Shown piece by piece: positions 10,710 through 21,257 of a stretch of 64,000 nucleotides of DNA. The stretch's first letter is position 1; each line of letters opens with the position of its first letter. Below the pieces are notes generated by a model, which made no database searches, was not told the origin of the DNA, and saw nothing but the letters and a program-made list of their open reading frames with translations. The DNA comes from an uncultured Pelagibacteraceae bacterium (lineage in GTDB: Bacteria; Pseudomonadota; Alphaproteobacteria; Pelagibacterales; Pelagibacteraceae): the NCBI GenBank assembly GCA_902546765.1, contig CACCLG010000001.1:116172-180171 (forward strand). The letters are read 5' to 3'. A program made the translations under genes and the position numbers.

Positions 10710-11343
10710 ATTTTTTAAGATTTGATATTTTCACTATGATAGACTCGTCGTTGGTTAAACTTTTCTTCTCTTCATAATCAAATTTCCAATTTTTCGTTGC
10801 ATCTTTTAAAATCTTTTTTCCACTTTTTCCTAAAAATAAAATTATATATTTAAAATTTTTAAAATTAGTTTTTGCAATTTGAAAAATTACTGGCAAAGGT
10901 TTAAAGGCACGTGAAATTATGACGTCTGTAATTAAATTTTTTTCATTAAAAATATTTTTTTGATAAATTTCCGCATCCAGTTTAAATTTTTTGGACATTT
11001 CTCTTAAAAAATTACTTTTATGATAACTTTTTTCATAAAAAATCACTTTAAATGTAGGTTTTTTGGAACTCATAATAATACCTAGGACAATTCCTGGTAA
11101 ACCTGCCCCCGACCCTAAGTCTGTACACGTGTTTATGTCACTTTTAGCAATAAAATCAATAGTTTGCATACTGTCAGCAATATGCCTTGATTTTATTGAT
11201 CTTTCTGTGCTTTTGCTAATTAAATTTATTTCTTTATTTTTCAAAATTATGTCTTTTGAATATTCATCTAACCTTTCGAGTGTTTCACGTGAAACATTTA
11301 GATTAAATTTTGGAACTGTTTTTAAAAAATACGAATCAATCAA
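10702..11343 (-). CDS. rsmG: 16S rRNA (guanine527-N7)-methyltransferase RsmG (GidB)
   Basis: [22 protein letters not shown]; between parA and mnmG. Confidence 0.94.
   Translation of the reverse strand: MIDSYFLKTVPKFNLNVSRETLERLDEYSKDIILKNKEINLISKSTERSIKSRHIADSMQTIDFIAKSDINTCTDLGSGAGLPGIVLGIIMSSKKPTFKVIFYEKSYHKSNFLREMSKKFKLDAEIYQKNIFNEKNLITDVIISRAFKPLPVIFQIAKTNFKNFKYIILFLGKSGKKILKDATKNWKFDYEEKKSLTNDESIIVKISNLKKYE
11281..11296. promoter_or_regulatory. parS: parS centromere site
   Basis: Exact 16-bp palindrome TGTTTCACGTGAAACA. Confidence 0.93.
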
Positions 11344-13211
11344 GCTATATGCTTAATAGACTTTCTTTTAAGATGTGACAATAAAATATATACGGCCGCA
11401 GGTGTTATCCCGTCTATCCTAAGGGCTTGACCCATTGTTTTAGGCCTTATTTTCTTAAATTTTGACTTAACTTCATGTGATAGTCCTGAGAAACTATCAT
11501 AATTAATATTATCTGGAATTATCAAATTTTCATCTCTTTTAAAAGCTAAAATATCAGCTTTTTGCTTCTTCAAATAACCTTTATAATGAGAGTTTATCTC
11601 TAATTGTTCGTCTATTTCACGTGAAACACGAGGTATTTCTGGCCAAATTTCCCTTATTTTACTCATATTAACAAATTTTTGACCTAATATTTGAAATGCA
11701 GTTCTACTAACCCCGTCCTTAGCAATATTAATACCATAATTTTCAACTTTTGATGGGGTAATTTGTAATTTTGACATCTGATGCTGAATTTTTGTTAATT
11801 GAAAATGCTTTTCTTTAAATATTTGAGCTCTATCTTTAAGTACCACTCCCAAATTAATTCCTTTTTGAGTTAATCTAACATCTGCGTTATCTGACCTTAA
11901 TGATAACCTATACTCTGCTCTTGAAGTAAACATTCTATATGGTTCTGCTACACCTTTCGTAACCAAATCGTCAATCATCACACCAATATATGCATCTGAC
12001 CTATCAAGTATAAAAGGTTCCTTGCCTTTGATAGATAGAGCAGAATTTATTCCAGCGATTAAGCCTTGAGCAGCAGCCTCTTCATAACCGGTTGTTCCAT
12101 TGATTTGACCGGCAAGATAGAGATTTTTAATTTTTTTAGTCTCTAAAGTTAAGAATAGCTCTCTTGGGTCAATATAATCGTATTCAATAGCATATCCAGG
12201 CCTCAATATTTTTACATTCTCTAAACCGTTGATTTTACTACATATTTCATGCTGTATTTCCGATGGTAACGAGGTTGAAATGCCGTTTGGATATATAGTA
12301 TCATCATTTAAACCTTCTGGCTCCAAAAAAATTTGATGTCTCTTCTTATCAGCGAATTTTTTTATTTTATCCTCTATAGATGGGCAGTATCTTGGTCCTA
12401 CTCCTTGGATGCTGCCAGAGTACATAGCACTTCGCTTAATATTTTTGGAAATGATTTTATGAACTTCCTCATTGGTATAAGTCATTCTGCAAGAGATTTG
12501 TTTGTTCAAATTTTTTTCGGTTAAGAAAGAAAAGAAATATGGATCGTCGTCTGCATGTTGAGCTTCCAAATTTTCTAAATTAATTGTACGTGCATCTAAT
12601 CTTGGTGGAGTTCCAGTTTTTAATCTACCAACTTTAAAATCAAACTTTTCTAGTTGCTCACTTAAACCTGTTGATGGTTTTTCATCATATCTTCCTGCTG
12701 GGGTTTTTTTCTCCCCAATATGTATAAGACCATTTAAAAATGTGCCAGTTGTTAGAATTATCTTAGATGATCTAATTTCTTTACCAGATTGAGTTTTAAA
12801 GCCAATTATGGCATTATGCTCAAATAAAAAGCTTATTACAGGATCAGAATAAATGCTTAAATTACAATAGTTTACAAGTTTTTCTTGCATAAATTTTTTA
12901 TATAATGATCGATCACTTTGTGTCCTAGGTCCTCTAACTGCAGGGCCTCTACTTCTATTTAGTAGCCTAAATTGTATTCCTGATTTGTCCGCAACTTCTC
13001 CCATTACACCGTCTAATGCATCTATTTCTCTGACCAAATGACCTTTACCAAGACCACCAATTGCAGGATTGCAGGACATTTCCCCTATAGTTTCAAATTT
13101 ATGTGTGAATAAGGCAGTGTTAACTCCCAATCTTGCAGATGCTGCTGCTGCCTCACAACCAGCATGCCCACCTCCAATAACCACTACATCAAACGATAAA
13201 TCATTTTTCAT
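11340..13211 (-). CDS. mnmG: tRNA uridine-5-carboxymethylaminomethyl modification protein MnmG (GidA)
   Basis: [44 protein letters not shown]. Confidence 0.97.
   Translation of the reverse strand: MKNDLSFDVVVIGGGHAGCEAAAASARLGVNTALFTHKFETIGEMSCNPAIGGLGKGHLVREIDALDGVMGEVADKSGIQFRLLNRSRGPAVRGPRTQSDRSLYKKFMQEKLVNYCNLSIYSDPVISFLFEHNAIIGFKTQSGKEIRSSKIILTTGTFLNGLIHIGEKKTPAGRYDEKPSTGLSEQLEKFDFKVGRLKTGTPPRLDARTINLENLEAQHADDDPYFFSFLTEKNLNKQISCRMTYTNEEVHKIISKNIKRSAMYSGSIQGVGPRYCPSIEDKIKKFADKKRHQIFLEPEGLNDDTIYPNGISTSLPSEIQHEICSKINGLENVKILRPGYAIEYDYIDPRELFLTLETKKIKNLYLAGQINGTTGYEEAAAQGLIAGINSALSIKGKEPFILDRSDAYIGVMIDDLVTKGVAEPYRMFTSRAEYRLSLRSDNADVRLTQKGINLGVVLKDRAQIFKEKHFQLTKIQHQMSKLQITPSKVENYGINIAKDGVSRTAFQILGQKFVNMSKIREIWPEIPRVSREIDEQLEINSHYKGYLKKQKADILAFKRDENLIIPDNINYDSFSGLSHEVKSKFKKIRPKTMGQALRIDGITPAAVYILLSHLKRKSIKHIA
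11613..11628. promoter_or_regulatory. parS: Second parS-like site (1 mismatch)
   Basis: TATTTCACGTGAAACA versus TGTTTCACGTGAAACA. Confidence 0.8.
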
Positions 13212-13287
13212 GACTTTAATTTATTATCGTTATTAGATTTTACAAGATACTAGTTATTACACTTTCTGCGGTTTTCTTAGTTGATAA

Positions 13288-14619
13288 TTATTTACCTATA
13301 CAGAAATCGTTAAAGATGGATCCGAGTATTTCTTCAACATCTACTTTTCCAACTATTAATCCTAGATGTCTAACTGCTAATCTTAGGTCTTCTGCAGCTT
13401 TATCAAATTCCTCTTCTGAATTTTTTTCTTGAAAGGTTTTTAAATGATAAACGCATTTCTCAATATTATCTCTATGCCTGCTTCTTGTGATTATAATATC
13501 GTTTGATGATATAAATTTATTTTCTAATTTTTTTTTTATTTCATTAATAAGTAAATCTATATTTTTATTTTCTTTAACCGATATAGATATTGGATTTAAT
13601 TTTTTAATTTCTTCATTTAGTTTATCATCAATATTTTCCGATTTATTAACTACAATAATATTCTTATCCTGGCTCAAAGCACTTAAAAAACTTTGAAAAT
13701 CAACACTTTTTGGCTCTAAGACTATGATATTTAAATCTGCATCATTTGCATTTTTTAGACTTAGCTTTATCCCTTTTCTTTCTATTTCATCTTTAGAATC
13801 TCTAATGCCGGCTGTGTCAGATAATATGACTGGATATCCATCCAAATTAAGATGTGTTTCTATAACATCTCTTGTTGTTCCAGCCATTTCAGACACAATT
13901 GCTACTTCACGGTTTGCTAAATGATTAAGGAGAGAAGATTTGCCTACATTTGTAGGTCCAATTATGGATATTTTAAATCCTTCTCTTATTCTTTCTCCAA
14001 CTCTTTGATCATCCAATAACTTCTCTAGATCAGCCAATGCTTTAGCCGTATCTGCTTTAATTCCATCTAAGATTTCAATTGGTAGATCTTCATCTGGGAA
14101 GTCGATTTTGGCTTCAATCTTGGATAAAACTTTAATAAGAATTTGCCTAAGAGTTTCAAATATTTTTGAACTTTTACCTTCCATAACTCTTATAGCCTGC
14201 TGTCTTTGAATCTCTGTTTCAGATGAAATTAAATCTGATATACCCTCGGCTTTCATTAAGTCTATCTTTCCGTTTTGAAATGCAATTTTTGTAAATTCTC
14301 CTGGCTCTGCTAACCTACAATCATCAAACTTTGAAATTGAAGCTTGTATAGCGTCTATTACTGCTCTACTTCCATGAATGTGAAATTCAGCCATATCTTC
14401 ACCAGTATAACTACTTGGTGCAGGAAACCATAATATTATACCCTCGTCTATCAATTCATTTGTGTCGTAATTAAAAAGTTTTTTTAATGTGGCTACTCTT
14501 GGATGTGGTAGATTTGATTGAGATAATTTTTTAATAATGTCTCTAGTATTTTTTCCAGATACTCTTATAACTGCTAAACCAGATATTCCTGGCCCTGATG
14601 ACAAAGCATAAATATTCAT
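13288..14619 (-). CDS. mnmE: tRNA modification GTPase MnmE
   Basis: ALSSGPGISGLAVIRVSG, GPTNVGKSSLLN, DTAGIRD, C-terminal FCIGK. Confidence 0.97.
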   Translation of the reverse strand: MNIYALSSGPGISGLAVIRVSGKNTRDIIKKLSQSNLPHPRVATLKKLFNYDTNELIDEGIILWFPAPSSYTGEDMAEFHIHGSRAVIDAIQASISKFDDCRLAEPGEFTKIAFQNGKIDLMKAEGISDLISSETEIQRQQAIRVMEGKSSKIFETLRQILIKVLSKIEAKIDFPDEDLPIEILDGIKADTAKALADLEKLLDDQRVGERIREGFKISIIGPTNVGKSSLLNHLANREVAIVSEMAGTTRDVIETHLNLDGYPVILSDTAGIRDSKDEIERKGIKLSLKNANDADLNIIVLEPKSVDFQSFLSALSQDKNIIVVNKSENIDDKLNEEIKKLNPISISVKENKNIDLLINEIKKKLENKFISSNDIIITRSRHRDNIEKCVYHLKTFQEKNSEEEFDKAAEDLRLAVRHLGLIVGKVDVEEILGSIFNDFCIGK

Positions 14620-14661
14620 TTAAGTTCATTTATATATAAAAATTTGTTTTATTATATAGTT

Positions 14662-16344
14662 TTATCTTTTGTAAACTTCTAAAAGAGATCTACCAAAATT
14701 ACTTGCAAATTTTTTTGAATCAAACAATGGTGTATTTAAAATTCTATCAAATATGTCTTTTCTTAAAATTGAAAGTTGATTAATGTTATTTGAAAGTTCT
14801 AATGCTTTTTCTATATATTCTTCTGAATTTTTTAAAATTAATTGATCAAGGTTGGCATTTTTAAGAATGCTTGAGCCACATCTTGAATTGAAATTATATC
14901 CTAGAACAGTCAATACTGGTATTCCACACCACAAAGCTTCAAATGACGTTGTAACTCCATTGTAAGGGAAAGTATCTAATGCAATATCAATTTTTTTATA
15001 TAAATTTAAATGCTCCTTTAAATTAGGGTAGTCTGCCCTATTATAGAATTCAATTAAATCGTAAACTTTATTTTTTTTGAAGATCTCTATAATTCTTTTG
15101 GGAAAGCAATTATTTGATGATTTAAGAATTAATTTTGCACTCTGAGTTTTTTTTAGGATCTCAGACCATGCATATGCAGTTTCATCTGAAATTTTGAGAA
15201 AATTATTGAATGAACCATAAGTAATATAATTATTTTTTTTTGCGGGCGTTCCACTAAATTCTCTTTTATAATCGAAGCCTGAATGAGCATTCCATATATT
15301 GTTTAATTTGATAATTTTTTCTGAGTAAAAACTTTCTTCATCTTTTATAAGATGATCATCAGCAATTAAGTAATCTATATTTTTAAATCCGATAGTATTA
15401 CAATAACCAAGCCACGTTATTTGCAAAGGAGACACTCTAGATTTAAATATTTCGATTCTTTTGCTAGATGTTAGACCACCTATGTCTATTAATATTTCTA
15501 TTCTCTCTTTCTGAATTTGTTCGATAACTTCTTGATTATTTAAATTAGAAATATTGGACCATTTTTCTGAACTATCTTTGATTTCTTGAGATGACTCGTC
15601 AAATTGTTCAGAAAACGAAAAGATATAAGTTTCAAATTTACTTCTATCTAAATATTTAAGTAATTTTTTGACAAAAAAAGTAACAGAGTGATATCTACTA
15701 AAGTCTCTCGATACTAAGCCTATTCTAATTTTGTCATTTTTTTTGAAATTTATTTCAGACAAATGTTTTGCATTATTTAACACAAAATGTTTTTCAAGTT
15801 TTTTTGAATATTCATAAAAATTTTCTTGTCTCCAGTTCGAGGTGTAATTATTTATAAATGCATATCTTGCAATTATTGATTTATTTTTTGGATTTATATG
15901 GACTATTTTTTCCATATTTTTTTTTATTTTTGGAACATCAACAAAATATTTATATAATTCTATTCCATTAACTAATAATTTTTCATTATTATTAAAATTT
16001 TCAATTGCTTCTCTGTAATATGTCTGAGCTTTAAGAATATTCTTAGATAATTCTTTTATTAAATTTACATTAGCTGTGCTAATCGAAATCATATTACATA
16101 AAGAATCCAAACCATGTATAGTTTTTTTTTCTTTTAGATATGCATCTTCAAAATCTAACATGGAAGATAAAATATCTTTTTTATCACTATTTATTTTTAG
16201 AATTTTACATAACCCTAACAAATTTGATAAGCCCGCTGGTCTTTCTGTTATTTTTGTTTTTTCGTTTGCAGCTTTTAAGGCAGCTTCATACTCTTTTTTA
16301 GTGAAGAGTAACTTTATTTCTTCAATTATAGATCTGCTTATCAT
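14662..16344 (-). CDS. O-GlcNAc transferase-like glycosyltransferase (GT41/SPINDLY-like)
   Basis: RIGLVSRDFSRYHSV, PLQITWLGYCNTIGFKNIDYLIAD, LDTFPYNGVTTSFEALWCGIPVLT. Confidence 0.87.
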   Translation of the reverse strand: MISRSIIEEIKLLFTKKEYEAALKAANEKTKITERPAGLSNLLGLCKILKINSDKKDILSSMLDFEDAYLKEKKTIHGLDSLCNMISISTANVNLIKELSKNILKAQTYYREAIENFNNNEKLLVNGIELYKYFVDVPKIKKNMEKIVHINPKNKSIIARYAFINNYTSNWRQENFYEYSKKLEKHFVLNNAKHLSEINFKKNDKIRIGLVSRDFSRYHSVTFFVKKLLKYLDRSKFETYIFSFSEQFDESSQEIKDSSEKWSNISNLNNQEVIEQIQKERIEILIDIGGLTSSKRIEIFKSRVSPLQITWLGYCNTIGFKNIDYLIADDHLIKDEESFYSEKIIKLNNIWNAHSGFDYKREFSGTPAKKNNYITYGSFNNFLKISDETAYAWSEILKKTQSAKLILKSSNNCFPKRIIEIFKKNKVYDLIEFYNRADYPNLKEHLNLYKKIDIALDTFPYNGVTTSFEALWCGIPVLTVLGYNFNSRCGSSILKNANLDQLILKNSEEYIEKALELSNNINQLSILRKDIFDRILNTPLFDSKKFASNFGRSLLEVYKR

Positions 16345-16387
16345 TTAAGATAATTTAAACCTATTTATCAAAAATCAATATATATAA

Positions 16388-17659
16388 TTAAGAAGGTTTA
16401 TTCATAGAATTAAAAAATTCAGCGTTGTTTTTAGTATCTTTTAATTTTGAATTTATGAATTCTATCGCATCCATTGAACCCATTGGAGCTATTATTCTTC
16501 TCAGCACATTCATTTTTTGCAAGTCGCTTTTATCAAACAACAGCTCTTCTCTTCTAGTTCCTGATTTTGTTATATCTATTGCTGGGAATATTCTCTTCTC
16601 AGAGATTTTTCTATCTAATATTGTTTCACTATTTCCAGTTCCTTTAAATTCCTCAAATATAACTTCATCCATTCTGCTACCTGTATCAATTAATGCGGTA
16701 GCAATAATTGTTAGTGATCCACCTTCTTCTATATTCCTTGCGGCACCAAAAAATCTTTTTGGCCTTTGAAGTGCATTGGCATCTACACCTCCAGTTAAAA
16801 CTTTTCCTGAGCTGGGAACTACAGCATTGTAGGCACGGCCGAGCCTTGTTATGGAGTCCAATAAAATTACGACATCTTTTTTATGTTCGGTCAATCTTTT
16901 TGCTTTTTCTATAACCATTTCAGCGACGGCAACGTGTCTTTGAGCAGGTTCATCAAATGTTGAGCTAATTACCTCTCCCTTAACTGTACGTTGCATATCT
17001 GTTACCTCTTCAGGTCTTTCATCGATTAATAAAACCATTAAATAACACTCTGGATGATTGGCTGTTATTGAATTCGCTATACTTTGCAAAATCATTGTTT
17101 TACCAGCTTTTGGCGGTGATATAATCAACGACCTTTGGCCTTTTCCTATTGGACTGACAAGATCGATTAATCTAGGAGTAAGGTCAGGTTTTTTTTCAAT
17201 TTTTGTGGTTTCAACTTCCATCCTAAACTGCTTGTTAGGATAGAGTGGGGTTAAATTGTCAAAAGCTATTTTATGTTTAAACTTATCAGGTTCTTCGAAA
17301 TTAATTTTGGAAACTTGCAGTAAAGCAAAATATCTTTCACCTTCTTTTGGAGATCTTATTGGACCTTCAACAGTATCTCCTGTTCTTAAACCAAACCTTC
17401 TAATTTGGCTTGGACTTACATATATATCATCTGCGCCTGGAAGATAATTAGACTCCATTGCTCTGAGGAAACCAAAACCATCCTGTAAAAGCTGCAAAAC
17501 CCCACCGCCTGTAATCTCTTCACCTTTTTCAGCCAATTTTTTTAATATAGCAAAGTAAATTTCTTGTCTTCTAAGAGTGCTTGCATTTTCAATACCAAGC
17601 TTTTCAGCTTCAGTGATCAACTTCTCTGAGCTCTTTTCTTTTAGTTCTTGAATGTTCAT
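16388..17659 (-). CDS. rho: Transcription termination factor Rho
   Basis: [36 protein letters not shown]. Confidence 0.98.
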   Translation of the reverse strand: MNIQELKEKSSEKLITEAEKLGIENASTLRRQEIYFAILKKLAEKGEEITGGGVLQLLQDGFGFLRAMESNYLPGADDIYVSPSQIRRFGLRTGDTVEGPIRSPKEGERYFALLQVSKINFEEPDKFKHKIAFDNLTPLYPNKQFRMEVETTKIEKKPDLTPRLIDLVSPIGKGQRSLIISPPKAGKTMILQSIANSITANHPECYLMVLLIDERPEEVTDMQRTVKGEVISSTFDEPAQRHVAVAEMVIEKAKRLTEHKKDVVILLDSITRLGRAYNAVVPSSGKVLTGGVDANALQRPKRFFGAARNIEEGGSLTIIATALIDTGSRMDEVIFEEFKGTGNSETILDRKISEKRIFPAIDITKSGTRREELLFDKSDLQKMNVLRRIIAPMGSMDAIEFINSKLKDTKNNAEFFNSMNKPS

Positions 17660-17720
17660 AATTTTGGGGGGTTATTCGTTAGATTTAATGAATATATATA
17701 TTAGGCCTTAAATTTCAAGA

Positions 17721-18155
17721 CTAGATAGGTTTAAAAATTACTATAAATACAGTTAAAATTAACAGTATAGTTGGAATTTCATTAATTATTCTAAAAAATC
17801 TAGAAGATTTTGTATTTGACCCATCTTTCAGGGAACTCAAGCATTTTCCCAAATACTCATGATAGGCAGTCAAAATTATTACTAAAAAAATTTTTATTTG
17901 CAGCCACAGCTGTGAGAAAGTGTCAAAACCTATTTGATATATTAAGAGTATGCCAAAGAACCAGGATATTATCATTGCTGGTCTCATAATGTAAAAATAA
18001 AGCTTTCTCTCCATAATCTCGAAGATTTGTGTAGTTTCTTTTTTTTGGTAATTTTCAACATGGTAAACAAAAATTCTTGGCAAATATAATAATCCGGCCA
18101 TCCAAGATATAACTGCTATTAAATGTAATGACTTAAATAACAAATAATAGTTCAT
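17721..18155 (-). CDS. hemJ: Protoporphyrinogen oxidase HemJ-like (UPF0093) membrane protein
   Basis: KSLHLIAVISWMAGLLYLPRIFVYH; adjacent to hemH and hemE. Confidence 0.88.
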   Translation of the reverse strand: MNYYLLFKSLHLIAVISWMAGLLYLPRIFVYHVENYQKKETTQIFEIMERKLYFYIMRPAMIISWFFGILLIYQIGFDTFSQLWLQIKIFLVIILTAYHEYLGKCLSSLKDGSNTKSSRFFRIINEIPTILLILTVFIVIFKPI

Positions 18156-18159
18156 AAAT

Positions 18160-19149
18160 TTATAAATTTTTATTTATAAGATATTCTAAAAGCTTAATAT
18201 GATCGTCGTTATCATTCAAACACGGTATCATATCAAAGTTTTTTCCTCCAGATTTTAAAAAGCTCTCCTTACCTTGAATTGCGATCTCTTCTAAAGTCTC
18301 AACACAATCCGATGCAAAACCAGGACAAATTACCAAGATATTATTTATATTATTGCTCGGCAATTCTTCTAATGTTTTATCAGTATATGGTTTTAACCAC
18401 TGTTCAGGACCAAACCTTGATTGAAAAGTAGTTCTTATTTTAACATCTTTGAATTTTTCTGAGATTAGCCTTGTGGTTTTATGACAATAGCAATGATAGG
18501 GGTCTCCCTTATCAAAATATTTTTGTGGAATTCCATGGTAAGAGGCGATAATAAGGTCTGGTTTCCAATTAATTTCAGAAATTTTTTTATTTAATGAATT
18601 GACAAGTGCATCAATATAAAGTTCCTCTGACTCATAATGTGGAACAATCTTTAAACTTGGTTGCCATCTCATATTCATAAGAGATCTATATACTTCATCA
18701 CATACCGTAGCTGTTGTTGCTGCAGCATATTGTGGATACAGAGGAATAATTAAAAGATGCTCACAACCAGCTTTGTGTAGTTCATTTATTTTACTTTTTA
18801 TACTTGGGCTTCCGTATCTCATTGCATAATCAATTATAACGTTTTCACTTCTAATCAATTTGTCAATTTTTTCGGCCTGTAATTTTGTGTAGTATCTTAG
18901 AGGTGACATGTTTTCTTTTTCCATCCAAATTTCTTTATATGCTTTTGCAGTTTTTGAGGGTCTAAATGTTAAAATGAAAACATTCAGGATGAATTTCCAT
19001 AATATAGGATTAACTTCTATAACTCTTCTATCAGAGAGAAATTCTTTAAGATACCTTCTTATATCAAACCAACTTGTGGATTCAGGAGTTCCAAGATTAA
19101 TCAATAAAACTCCAGTTTTTCCAAAATTAATTTTTGGGTGGTCTTCCAT
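18160..19149 (-). CDS. hemH: Ferrochelatase
   Basis: GVLLINLGTPE, IASYHGIPQKY, CPGFASDCVETLEEI. Confidence 0.97.
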   Translation of the reverse strand: MEDHPKINFGKTGVLLINLGTPESTSWFDIRRYLKEFLSDRRVIEVNPILWKFILNVFILTFRPSKTAKAYKEIWMEKENMSPLRYYTKLQAEKIDKLIRSENVIIDYAMRYGSPSIKSKINELHKAGCEHLLIIPLYPQYAAATTATVCDEVYRSLMNMRWQPSLKIVPHYESEELYIDALVNSLNKKISEINWKPDLIIASYHGIPQKYFDKGDPYHCYCHKTTRLISEKFKDVKIRTTFQSRFGPEQWLKPYTDKTLEELPSNNINNILVICPGFASDCVETLEEIAIQGKESFLKSGGKNFDMIPCLNDNDDHIKLLEYLINKNL

Positions 19150-20150
19150 TAATTAAACGATCTCACAATTTTTACTAATTTTTCAACCATTTCAATTTTT
19201 GTTTGAGGTTGAATTCCATGTCCTAAATTAAATATATAAGGATGATCTTTAAATATATTTAAATATTTTTTAGTCTCTTTTTCTAAAGTGTCTTCATCTT
19301 GTAACAGAATTTTTGGGTCTAAACCCCCCTGAATCGGAATATCAATATTTTTTACAATATCTTTTGGATCTATATCATAATCGATGTTAACAGCACTTGG
19401 TTTAACAATATCACAGAAGTTCTTGTAATCTTTTATGCCTCTAGGAAAACATATAACTGGGACACCAAGGCTTTTAGTATATTCTACAAGACTTAATGTT
19501 GGTATGTAAATATACTCGGGTATATTGTTTTCAAGAAGTCCAGCCCAACTATCAAATATTTGTATAATCGTGGCACCTGCTTCAACTTGATTTTTAATAT
19601 GAATTTTGAGGAATTTATCAATGATAGATAATAATCGATTAATTAAAAATTCATCTTTAAAAAAATCTACTTTAAGTTTTTTTTTAGGAGAGATTTTGTT
19701 TATCATGTATACCAAGATTGTCCATGGAGCACCAACGAACCCTATTAGGTCTTTTTCATCTCTGTTAATCTTATTTGATGTTATATTAATTGCCTTATAA
19801 ACAGAATTTAACTTAAAAGAAAAATCAACCTCATCAATATTTTTTAAGTCATCTAGATTTAAATCGCCTAACTTTGGACCAAAATTTTTTTCAAACTCAA
19901 CTTTCTGGTTTAGACCATACGGTAACATTAAAATATCTGAAAAAATAATTGCAGCATCAAAATTAAATCTTACTATAGGTTGTAAGGTTATTTCAGATGC
20001 TAAATTTTCACTAAGACACAATTTTATAAAATCTTGATTTTTGCTCCTTATCTCACGAAATTCAGGTAAATATCTTCCAGCTTGCCTCATTAACCATATA
20101 GGATTAATATTGCTCTTTTTCTCAACAATACATTTTTGAATTGGGGTCAT
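19149..20150 (-). CDS. hemE: Uroporphyrinogen decarboxylase
   Basis: PIWLMRQAGRYLPEFRE, FSDILMLPYGL, FVGAPWTI; start taken at the second Met (MTPIQK). Confidence 0.96.
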   Translation of the reverse strand: MTPIQKCIVEKKSNINPIWLMRQAGRYLPEFREIRSKNQDFIKLCLSENLASEITLQPIVRFNFDAAIIFSDILMLPYGLNQKVEFEKNFGPKLGDLNLDDLKNIDEVDFSFKLNSVYKAINITSNKINRDEKDLIGFVGAPWTILVYMINKISPKKKLKVDFFKDEFLINRLLSIIDKFLKIHIKNQVEAGATIIQIFDSWAGLLENNIPEYIYIPTLSLVEYTKSLGVPVICFPRGIKDYKNFCDIVKPSAVNIDYDIDPKDIVKNIDIPIQGGLDPKILLQDEDTLEKETKKYLNIFKDHPYIFNLGHGIQPQTKIEMVEKLVKIVRSFN

Positions 20151-20438
20151 ATATAAATAGATCAATTAATATTTATTGTATTAGTATTATGATATGTGAA
20201 TTACGTAAATTATCTAATTTGCACACTTTATATACGATTTATTAACATTTAATCGCAAATTAAACGTCTATTTACTAATGCAAGTTAATAATTATTACCA
20301 ATTAAAGAATTATGGTTTTTAATTAATTAACATGTAAAAAAAAAGTTTAATTTCAGTAATTATTTATAATAATAATTGAAAATATTTACTAATCACTAAT
20401 AATTAAATTTTAGTGATATTTTTATTGACACTTTATAC
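20151..20438. other. oriC: Probable chromosomal replication origin region (hemE/PPSR intergenic)
   Basis: About 0.28 kb extremely AT-rich gap between divergent hemE and the DUF299 gene, the position of Cori in Caulobacter and the Rickettsia origin; transcription polarity switches here; contains TTAA-N7-TTAA, direct and inverted repeats. Confidence 0.65.
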
Positions 20439-21257
20439 ATGAGAAACGAACATCAAATTTATCTAATTTCGGACTCAACTGGAGAGACTCTAGATAGAAT
20501 CTTCTTAGCACTAAAAGCACAGTTTACAAACTTTGAATACGAACTTAATAATTTTTCTTTCACTAGAACAGAGAATCAAATTCAGCAGATTTTGGAAAAA
20601 GCAAAAAAAAGAGAGAACCCAATTATACTTTATACAATCGTTAATAGTAAGCTTGCTAAGTATCTAGCGGATCAAGCTCAATCGAGACAAATTCCCTGTT
20701 TTGGTGTTTTAGGTGATTTAATACTAAGCTTTTCCAAAATATTAAATCAACGAGCATCACACGAACCAAGCGGACAACACGTGCTCAATGAAGAATATTA
20801 TCAAAGAATAGAAGCTATCCAATTTACAATGAACCATGATGATGGAAATCAAACTGACGATTTAGAGAAGTCCGATATTATTTTGTTAGGGGTCAGCAGA
20901 ACAAGCAAAACCCCAACATCGATTTATTTGGCTAATAAAGGCTACAAAACTTCAAATATTCCATTAGTTAATGAAAAATCAATACCTAGAAGAATAACAA
21001 GAAAAAACTTTAAACCTTGTATAGTTGGTTTAACAACTGAAGCTGAAAGATTATTTGATATAAGAAAGAATAGACTGAACAGTTTGAAAGAAAATGAAAG
21101 CACGGAGTACACAAATTTAGAAAAAATTAAAGAAGAGGTTGAAAACTCAAAAAAAATTTTCAGAAAAAACCAATGGCCAACAATAGATGTTACAAGAAAA
21201 TCTGTTGAAGAAACCGCCGCTTCAATCATAAAAATTTATGAGATAAAAAAAAGGTAA
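20439..21257 (+). CDS. Pyruvate phosphate dikinase/PEP synthase regulatory protein (DUF299 kinase/pyrophosphorylase)
   Basis: IYLISDSTGETLDRI; GVSRTSKTPTSIYLANKGYKTSNIPLV. Confidence 0.93.
   Translation: MRNEHQIYLISDSTGETLDRIFLALKAQFTNFEYELNNFSFTRTENQIQQILEKAKKRENPIILYTIVNSKLAKYLADQAQSRQIPCFGVLGDLILSFSKILNQRASHEPSGQHVLNEEYYQRIEAIQFTMNHDDGNQTDDLEKSDIILLGVSRTSKTPTSIYLANKGYKTSNIPLVNEKSIPRRITRKNFKPCIVGLTTEAERLFDIRKNRLNSLKENESTEYTNLEKIKEEVENSKKIFRKNQWPTIDVTRKSVEETAASIIKIYEIKKR

Noticed and set aside
10908-10916. CACGTGAAA as a third parS
   Set aside because: Only the right half matches; the left arm (AAGG) does not form the palindrome
20425-20430. TTGACA just upstream of the PPSR ATG as a -35 box
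   Set aside because: It is 8 bp from the start codon, so a matching -10 would fall inside the CDS; likely coincidental unless the true start is downstream
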